DNA from: Tannerella sp.
GTDB taxonomy: Bacteria > Bacteroidota > Bacteroidia > Bacteroidales > Tannerellaceae
Direction: 5' to 3'
Assembly: GCA_031262895.1 (NCBI GenBank)
Contig: JAISGW010000113.1
Coordinates: 1 to 9,687 of the forward strand
Length of the DNA: 9,687 nt
Part shown: positions 5,530-9,687 of the stretch, in pieces
Numbering within the stretch: the first letter of the stretch is position 1
How the letters are laid out: the number at the start of each line of letters is the position of its first letter
The notes under the pieces: model-generated
Database searches by the model: none
Told to the model about the DNA's origin: nothing
The model's input: the letters and a program-made list of their open reading frames with translations, nothing else
Made by a program: the position numbers and the translations under genes

Positions 5530-6870
5530 TTAGATACAGCTATCTTTATGACGGGAAAAATTCAAGCGCAACACTTTTTTAGTGTGTTTGTCTACTTTAT
5601 AACGTTCGTCGGTGCGCCGACCTACCACCCAAATCAGATCGTCGCCGCTGCATAATACGAGCGTCTTTTCCTTTTCGGGCAAGCTGAGTTTAAGGTCGCA
5701 GAAATAGTCACTTAATTTTTTCCTTTTTCCCTTCATGCCGAAAGGAATGAAGCTGTCGCCGGTTTGGGGGCTTCGCAGAAGAAGGGGGAAATGCAACTTT
5801 TCCAAATTGAAATAAGCGACCTCCGCTTTCTTTTCTATCCGCGTGTCGGCCGCATCCAAAATGTCGGCTTGGAAATCCCATTCCCCGCAATGCGTGAGGC
5901 CCTCCGCCCCGGGGATAAAATAGGCGGCCTTGTCATTGCCTTCTTTTCTGGGTGTGAGCAGCAGCCTGTCGCGGTCTTTTACTAAGCGGTAAGCCGGCGA
6001 AAAGAAGCGGCGGCCGGATTCGGCCTCTAACGACAGGAAAATCTCTTCGCTTACCTGGCGGCTGAAGCCGTAGGGGAGCAACAATTCGTAAAGGATGCTT
6101 GAGGGGGCCGGGAAACGGAGGAGCCGGCTGATGGACAGGCTGCCGTCGGCCAGCCAAAGCGCTTGCTTCGCTTCTTGGACGACGCTGTCGTAGATGGCTT
6201 CCACATCCCGCAGATGCCCGGCCGTGCGTGAAAAAGCCTCCTTGGCGGAAGGGTTTAGCTTTTCCAACAAGGGGAACACGTCTAAGCGGAGAAAATTGCG
6301 CGTGTAGGCGTCGGAGAGATTGCTGCTGTCGGTCACGTAGCCCAGGCCTTCCTGCTCTAACCAGGCCAGTATCTCTTTCCGGCCGATTTCAAGCAGCGGC
6401 CTGACTATCTTGCCCTGGCGGGGCAACATACCTCGAAGCCCCCGTATGCCGCTGCCCCGGAGCAGGCCGAGCAGCATGGTTTCGGCGTTGTCGTCACGGT
6501 GATGCGCCACGGCTATGGCTTGTGCGCCCAGCTCTTCGCGTAAAATCTCGAACCAGCGGTAACGCTGTTCGCGGGCAGCCATTTCTATGGAAATATGTTT
6601 GTCTTTGGCATAAGCTGTCGTATCGAAATCTTGCACGCGGATGCTGATGCCTTGCCCGGCGGCGAAGGTGCGGGCAAAGGCCTCGTCGCGTTCGGATTCC
6701 TCGCCGCGCAGGTGGAAATTGCAGTGCGCGGCCAGACAAGGGTAACCCAAACGGGAAAGGACGGCCGTGAGTGCCACCGAGTCGGCGCCGCCACTCAAGC
6801 CTATCAGTACCGGTTCTCCAGTCTTTAAAAGCTTATGTTGTCGAATAAAGGAAGCAACACGTTCCAACAT
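5530..6870 (-). CDS. tilS: tRNA(Ile)-lysidine synthetase TilS
   Basis: TilS attaches lysine to C34 of tRNA-Ile2 (anticodon CAU) using ATP, changing both amino-acid identity and codon reading from AUG to AUA. It is cytosolic and essential in most bacteria. The 446-residue protein starts with the N-type ATP-pyrophosphatase domain. It has the PP-loop SGGADS (26-31), the family block HHRDDNAETMLLGLLRGSGIRG (123-144) and the TDSSNLSDAYTRNFLR region (180-195). A C-terminal TilS domain (about 360-430) includes RSPQTGDSFIPFG, KKLSDYF and WVVGRR. Length is normal for the family. I chose ATG 6870 because MLERVASFIRQHKLL begins just before the PP-loop strand; the frame stays open further upstream but there it runs out of frame through msrA. 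It lies 20 nt downstream of msrA and is probably co-transcribed with it. Confidence 0.97.
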   Translation of the reverse strand: MLERVASFIRQHKLLKTGEPVLIGLSGGADSVALTAVLSRLGYPCLAAHCNFHLRGEESERDEAFARTFAAGQGISIRVQDFDTTAYAKDKHISIEMAAREQRYRWFEILREELGAQAIAVAHHRDDNAETMLLGLLRGSGIRGLRGMLPRQGKIVRPLLEIGRKEILAWLEQEGLGYVTDSSNLSDAYTRNFLRLDVFPLLEKLNPSAKEAFSRTAGHLRDVEAIYDSVVQEAKQALWLADGSLSISRLLRFPAPSSILYELLLPYGFSRQVSEEIFLSLEAESGRRFFSPAYRLVKDRDRLLLTPRKEGNDKAAYFIPGAEGLTHCGEWDFQADILDAADTRIEKKAEVAYFNLEKLHFPLLLRSPQTGDSFIPFGMKGKRKKLSDYFCDLKLSLPEKEKTLVLCSGDDLIWVVGRRTDERYKVDKHTKKVLRLNFSRHKDSCI

Positions 6871-6890
6871 TTGAAAGACACATTTACACC

Positions 6891-7385
6891 TCAAAATATC
6901 TTCGTGTACTTGTGGCAATAGGGTTGCGCGCCCAGATGCTCGTAGTACTGCTGGTGATAATCTTCCGCCTTCCAGAAAGTGGCAGCCGGACGCAGGGCGG
7001 TCGCCACGGCATAGCCCTTTTCCTGTAGCAGGCGGATGTATTTCTCGCCAACGGCCTTTTCCGCCTCGTTGCCGTAGTAAAGGCAGGAGAGATATTGCGA
7101 ACCGATGTCGGGGCCTTGGCCGTCGGTCTGCGTGAAGTCGTGCGTCTCGAAGAAATATTTCACCAGATTCTCGTACGAGGTAAGCGCCGGGTCGTAAGTG
7201 ACGGCCACGCATTCCAAGTGCCCCGTCGTACCGGTCTTCACCTGTCGGTAGGAGGGATGCTCCACGTGTCCGCCCATGAAGCCCGTAGCCGTGTCCACCA
7301 CGCCGGGCGCCTTGCGGAAGTAATACTCCGTGCCCCAGAAGCAGCCTGATGAAAAATAAGCTTTCGCCAATATCCTCTGCTCCAT
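6891..7385 (-). CDS. msrA: Peptide-methionine (S)-S-oxide reductase MsrA
   Basis: MsrA reduces the S-epimer of methionine sulfoxide in proteins, with regeneration by thioredoxin. The 164 residues are the usual length for a stand-alone MsrA, and there is no fused MsrB domain. The catalytic motif GCFWGTE puts the nucleophilic cysteine at residue 15. Other family blocks are the GFMGGHVEHPSYRQV region (35-49), GHLECVAVTYDP, THDFTQTDGQGPDIGSQY and ATFWKAEDYHQQYYE. A C-terminal Cys in QPYCHKY is the likely recycling residue. No signal peptide is visible, so a cytosolic location is expected. The ATG at 7385 is 2 nt past the stop codon of the upstream DUF4923-like gene, which implies translational coupling within one operon. 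tilS follows 20 nt downstream. Confidence 0.97.
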   Translation of the reverse strand: MEQRILAKAYFSSGCFWGTEYYFRKAPGVVDTATGFMGGHVEHPSYRQVKTGTTGHLECVAVTYDPALTSYENLVKYFFETHDFTQTDGQGPDIGSQYLSCLYYGNEAEKAVGEKYIRLLQEKGYAVATALRPAATFWKAEDYHQQYYEHLGAQPYCHKYTKIF

Positions 7386-7387
7386 CC

Positions 7388-8008
7388 TTATTCCTTCTTT
7401 AAATCGAAACCCAGCATGATGCCTGCATAGTGCACGGAAAGCGAGTCCATGGTTTGCAGGGTGGCTATGCCGTTCTGCTTGGCAATCTGGTTCATCAGCT
7501 TGTAAAGTTTGGCCTCGTCGAAAAGGAGCTTCATCTTGGAAGCACTTCCCGTGACCTTACCGACCAAGGCCGTCTCTTGCGGGTATTGCAGGGTGACGGT
7601 CTGCGCGGGCAGGTTGCAATGGTAGTTGCCCTTCACGGTCTTTTCCGGTTGCGCCGGTTGTTGCACCGTGAAGCTGCTGTCGGCCTTGAAGGTGAAGACC
7701 AACATGCCGGGCTTGGCTCCGTCCTTTTTCGCGGCACGATTCATCTCCTTTTCCATGACAGCCGAGAGGATGGCGCTGTTCTGCGAGAAGGGGCTACCCG
7801 GCTCGAAGCCTACGGCCATGCCCGTGTACGACCAGGAGCCGGTGAGGTTGAGCATGTTGCTCTTGTCGTTTTTATGGGAGACGGCGGCCGCTGCCCGCTC
7901 TACGTTTTCTTTGCTGAGGAGCGCCTTCAGCAGCGACGATTGTGCTTTGCAGCCGAGGGCCGCCATGGATAATGCGGCAATAGTCGCCGCCAAAATGCTT
8001 GATTTCAT
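7388..8008 (-). CDS. DUF4923-like exported protein, copy 2
   Basis: The 206-residue protein opens with a signal peptide (MKSSILAATIAALSMAALGC). Cleavage by signal peptidase I after Ala22 (CKA|QSS) fits the paralogue upstream. Cys20 follows Leu-Gly, so a lipoprotein form is possible but the lipobox is atypical. The mature part matches the neighbouring gene: LLSKENVERAAAAV, LTGSWSYTG, KPGMLVFTFKADSSFT, KGNYH and a C-terminal YAGIMLGFDLKKE. This pattern is that of the Bacteroidetes DUF4923 family, thought to be a small beta-rich (lipocalin-like) periplasmic or surface domain; its function is unknown. I chose ATG 8008 over an in-frame ATG at 8035 because the signal peptide begins here and a -7 box lies at 8033-8040. 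It leads into msrA with a 2-nt gap. Confidence 0.85.
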   Translation of the reverse strand: MKSSILAATIAALSMAALGCKAQSSLLKALLSKENVERAAAAVSHKNDKSNMLNLTGSWSYTGMAVGFEPGSPFSQNSAILSAVMEKEMNRAAKKDGAKPGMLVFTFKADSSFTVQQPAQPEKTVKGNYHCNLPAQTVTLQYPQETALVGKVTGSASKMKLLFDEAKLYKLMNQIAKQNGIATLQTMDSLSVHYAGIMLGFDLKKE

Positions 8009-8032
8009 TTCATTGATTGAATTAAGTTCGCG

Positions 8033-8040
8033 CAAAGGTA
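8033..8040 (-). promoter_or_regulatory. -7 promoter box between the DUF4923-like genes (TACCTTTG)
   Basis: A full TAnnTTTG match on the minus strand lies 24 nt before the ATG at 8008, giving a short leader of roughly 20 nt. No good -33 element is seen at the proper spacing. It would allow the second DUF4923-like gene, msrA and tilS to be transcribed independently of the first copy. Confidence 0.5.
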
Positions 8041-8057
8041 GCGAATGCTTATCTGAT

Positions 8058-8657
8058 TTATTCCTTCTTCAAGGTGAGGCCCAGCATCATGCCGTCGTAA
8101 TTGCCGGCCAGCGCGTTGATGGACTTCAGGCTGGCGTTGTTGCTCTTGCTGGAGAGGTAAGTCAGCAGCTTGAGGAGCTTATCGGCCTTGAAGAGCAGCG
8201 CCATCGTGGAGCCGGCGGCCGTCACCTTGGCCTTCAGACCGCCAATCTTGGCGAACTTGAGGGTGAGCGTTTTCGTGGAAGCTTCGTAATGGTAGCTTCC
8301 TTTCGTGCTTTTTGCCGAGGCTTTGGCCGTGAAGGTACTGTCGGCATTGAAGGTGAAGACCAGCGCGCCGGGCTTGATGCCGCCCTTTTCGAGGTAGCCG
8401 TTCAATTTCTCCTCTGCGCTGTTCGAGGCCACCGTGCCGCCGGCCTTGGCCAGAAGACTCTGCGACTCGAACTCCACGGCCGAGCCGGTGTACGACCAAC
8501 TGCCGGCCAGCTTGACTAAGTTCTCGCCCGTAACCACGGCAGCGGCTTTTTCCATGTTTTCTTTACTGAAAATGTCCTTTAACGACTGCGCCTCGCTCTG
8601 GAAGGCGCCCAACGACAAGGCGGCTACAACTGCCGCCATTAAAACGGTTCTTTTCAT
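8058..8657 (-). CDS. DUF4923-like exported protein, copy 1
   Basis: The 199-residue product has a clear type I signal peptide (residues 1-23, hydrophobic core VLMAAVVAALSLGA, cleavage SEA|QS). The mature domain has LKDIFSKENMEKAAAVV, LAGSWSYTGSAVEFES, KPGALVFTFNADSTFT, KGSYHYE, LLKLLTYLSSKSNNASL and ends NYDGMMLGLTLKKE. This matches what I recall of DUF4923 proteins in Bacteroides, where one such gene is often annotated without function. It and the next gene (49 nt downstream, same strand) are clearly paralogous but diverged, so the duplication is not recent. Copy 1 has no cysteine, while copy 2 has one in the mature domain (residue 131) besides Cys20. The start ATG at 8657 sits about 20 nt from a well-placed -7 box. 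Location is predicted to be the periplasm or outer membrane. Confidence 0.87.
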   Translation of the reverse strand: MKRTVLMAAVVAALSLGAFQSEAQSLKDIFSKENMEKAAAVVTGENLVKLAGSWSYTGSAVEFESQSLLAKAGGTVASNSAEEKLNGYLEKGGIKPGALVFTFNADSTFTAKASAKSTKGSYHYEASTKTLTLKFAKIGGLKAKVTAAGSTMALLFKADKLLKLLTYLSSKSNNASLKSINALAGNYDGMMLGLTLKKE

Positions 8658-8678
8658 TTCTCTTTATGAATTAGTCCG

Positions 8679-8709
8679 CAAAGGTATAGTTGAGAATTGA
8701 GAATTGAAA
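8679..8709 (-). promoter_or_regulatory. Promoter of the DUF4923-msrA-tilS operon
   Basis: On the minus strand, TTTC (8706-8709) is followed by exactly 19 nt and then TACCTTTG (8679-8686). This is one base off the Bacteroidetes consensus TTTG-N19-TAnnTTTG and is the best promoter in the window. It predicts a leader of under 20 nt before the ATG at 8657. Confidence 0.65.
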
Positions 8710-8710
8710 G
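8691..8710. repeat. Heptamer repeat (TGAGAAT) in a promoter spacer
   Basis: Two perfect TGAGAAT units (8691-8697, 8698-8704) are followed by a partial third unit (TGAAAG). The units lie between the -33 and -7 elements of the DUF4923 promoter and the partial unit overlaps the -33 element. The low copy number makes high instability unlikely. Confidence 0.55.
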
Positions 8711-8718
8711 AGAAGCGT

Positions 8719-8732
8719 CCTTGACCACAAGG
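8719..8732 (-). terminator. Weak hairpin after higA
   Basis: CCTTG and CAAGG form a 5-bp stem with a 4-nt loop, 10 nt past the higA stop codon. The following minus-strand sequence is only modestly T-rich (CTTCTCTTTC), so termination would be weak. It may let higBA transcripts reach the DUF4923 operon. Confidence 0.3.
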
Positions 8733-8742
8733 TGAGTTCGCT

Positions 8743-9084
8743 TTAGAGCACCGCGGCGACTTTGCGGATGGCGTTGATGCGGGAAAGCAACTTGGTATCC
8801 TTGCGGGCGACTTGCAGATTGTAGCTTGTCTGCATCCTGACGAGCAGTCCGGCGTCAATGCCGAGGGCAGCTTCGAAGAGCAAAGCTGTATCAGCTGTCA
8901 AGGGTCGTTTGCCGTTGAGTACTTCATTGAGCGTAGTATAGGACATGCCAATTTCCTTGGCAAACCGCCTCTGTGGAATGTCGCGACATTCCAGTTCGTC
9001 TTTCACAAGCCTTCCGGGATGGGTCGGAGTGAACGGCTCCATATTGTTTGCAATCATTTGTGTATCTACGCCTTCTATTTCCAT
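8743..9084 (-). CDS. higA: HigA-family antitoxin (HTH transcriptional repressor)
   Basis: The 113-residue protein matches the HigA/VapI family of XRE-type antitoxins: TPTHPGRLVKDEL (19-31), a helix-turn-helix at about 36-58 (IPQRRFAKEIGMSYTTLNEVLNGKR), and the family continuation TADTALLFEAALGIDAGLL with a YNLQVA segment. HigA binds and neutralises the HigB mRNA-cleaving toxin and represses the operon through its HTH. The gene follows the toxin by 12 nt, the toxin-first order typical of higBA. I took the first ATG at 9084; an internal Met at residue 10 or 15 is also possible because conserved sequence starts near NNMEPFTP. No truncation is visible. Confidence 0.9.
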   Translation of the reverse strand: MEIEGVDTQMIANNMEPFTPTHPGRLVKDELECRDIPQRRFAKEIGMSYTTLNEVLNGKRPLTADTALLFEAALGIDAGLLVRMQTSYNLQVARKDTKLLSRINAIRKVAAVL

Positions 9085-9096
9085 AGCAATACTATT

Positions 9097-9402
9097 TTAA
9101 CTGTAATGATTTGATAATTCAAGGATATTAATGATTGATAGGGTTTCGCCTTTAATGGTGAATTCGATACGATATTGCCGATCCACTCTTATAGAGGATA
9201 TTCCTTTCTTATCACCTACTAAGACCTCATAGTTGAGGGCGTTCATTACGAATAATTCCTCTATGTTTTTGATATTCAGTAACAAGTCAATGCGCTCCTT
9301 GTACTTTCGAATCACTTGAGGCTGAAAGCGATGCTTTTTATCTTTTGCTTTACCCGAAGCATATAAATCGCGTAAATACTCTTTATCGAATACTACAATC
9401 AT
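9097..9402 (-). CDS. higB: HigB/RelE-superfamily toxin
   Basis: The 101-residue basic protein fits HigB-type toxins, ribosome-dependent mRNA endonucleases of the RelE/ParE fold. The diagnostic block is SSIRVDRQYRIEF (69-81), followed by a short hairpin and the C-terminal LELSNHYS, where family members end in an E-x-x-x-HY motif. Arg72, Arg75, Arg78 and His99 are candidate catalytic or RNA-contacting residues. I chose ATG 9402 (MIVVFDKEYL). Extension to a TTG at 9411 would run into the -7 box at 9409-9416. The antitoxin gene follows after 12 nt and the pair appears intact. The Bacteroides variant is sometimes annotated simply as a RelE-type addiction module toxin. Confidence 0.87.
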   Translation of the reverse strand: MIVVFDKEYLRDLYASGKAKDKKHRFQPQVIRKYKERIDLLLNIKNIEELFVMNALNYEVLVGDKKGISSIRVDRQYRIEFTIKGETLSIINILELSNHYS

Positions 9403-9408
9403 ACGCAG

Positions 9409-9416
9409 CAAAGATA
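9409..9416 (-). promoter_or_regulatory. -7 promoter box of higBA (TATCTTTG)
   Basis: A full TAnnTTTG match on the minus strand ends 6 nt before the higB ATG. Transcription would begin at or within a few bases of the start codon, so the toxin mRNA may be leaderless. The -33 position holds only a partial match (GTTT). The upstream gap 9417-9509 contains no gene that I can recognise. Confidence 0.5.
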
Positions 9417-9509
9417 CGTCTTTTCCAAAATATTTAAACTGCTGGACCTCGTTTGTAGTGGCTTCCTATGTGACGTTCTTGGGAAAACAGATATGAAAAA
9501 GCTTGTTGT

Positions 9510-9686
9510 CTACGCACCCTTTGGCCTGATGTCGGGGGCGCGTTCGTACAATACTTTCCCCACACGGTCTATATGCGCATCAATGGGGGTACCGAGGTGC
9601 TTATTATAGTCAACAACATCTACTTTATAGAGCAGCTCCAAGTCTTCTATCTGTACGTTGATGTCCATCAGTTGCTTAAACGATAT
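9510..9686 (-). CDS. Probable nucleotidyltransferase, C-terminal end only
   Basis: Only the last 58 codons are inside the window; the gene continues past the right edge. The fragment reads through LMDINVQIEDLELLYKVDVVDY and ends in HIDRVGKVLYERAPDIRPKGA before a TAG stop. The strand KVDVVDYN followed by an I-D-R-x-G-x-x-LYER tail resembles the end of small MNT-type nucleotidyltransferases, where VDVVD carries the third metal-binding acidic residue. These often pair with HEPN-family partners as toxin-antitoxin or AMP-transferring modules. The first two Asp residues and the G-S motif would lie outside the window, so the call is based on the tail only. It lies 107 bp upstream of higB on the same strand. 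Confidence 0.62.
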   Translation of the reverse strand: MSFKQLMDINVQIEDLELLYKVDVVDYNKHLGTPIDAHIDRVGKVLYERAPDIRPKGA

Positions 9687-9687
9687 G

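Noticed and set aside
6871..7212. N-terminal extension of TilS through msrA
   Set aside because: The extension reads msrA out of frame and is low-quality, Arg-rich sequence; TilS homology starts at 6870.
1..9687. CRISPR array, tRNA or rRNA genes, insertion sequences, phage genes
   Set aside because: No regularly spaced 20-40 nt repeats, no cloverleaf-like sequence, and no transposase, integrase or phage structural motif was seen on either strand.

Overview
The window looks like a chromosomal segment of a Bacteroidales bacterium (Bacteroides, Parabacteroides, Prevotella or a relative). The evidence is a Rho factor with the very long, disordered, asparagine-rich insertion typical of that phylum, two DUF4923-type secreted proteins, a tandem SUMF1/FGE-fold protein, the near absence of Shine-Dalgarno sequences, and repeated copies of the Bacteroidetes -7 box (TAnnTTTG) upstream of genes. 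The species cannot be named from the sequence alone.

Layout. Positions 1-1724 (+) hold the 3' part of a gene for a protein with two tandem FGE-sulfatase (SUMF1) domains. It is closed by a strong intrinsic terminator, followed by a short heptamer repeat. Positions 1978-2955 (+) encode a dihydroorotate-dehydrogenase-like flavoprotein that lacks the usual catalytic cysteine or serine. It converges on rho across a 21-bp-stem terminator that probably serves both directions. Everything from there to the right edge is on the minus strand. Reading in the direction of transcription, the order is: the C-terminal end of a probable nucleotidyltransferase (right edge), a higB-higA toxin-antitoxin pair, two tandem paralogous DUF4923-like exported proteins, msrA, tilS and rho.

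How the genes fit together. The second DUF4923 gene, msrA and tilS are packed with gaps of 2 and 20 nt and are probably co-transcribed. rho follows after a 145-bp leader that carries its own -7 box and a small hairpin. msrA (methionine sulfoxide repair), tilS (lysidine on tRNA-Ile2) and rho (transcription termination) are housekeeping genes. The accessory parts are the left-edge tandem FGE-domain gene and the right-edge toxin-antitoxin/nucleotidyltransferase cluster.

Most notable points. (i) The two FGE domains are closely similar, but between the RGG and GFRVC anchors they share no residue in 27 ungapped positions, and neither has the catalytic cysteine pair. This suggests a ligand-binding C-type-lectin-like loop that is diversified. 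(ii) The disordered region of Rho has regularly spaced phenylalanines in alternating PFTI and PFDN motifs, an AT-hook-like basic patch and an acidic block. No new multi-gene system can be proven from this window.
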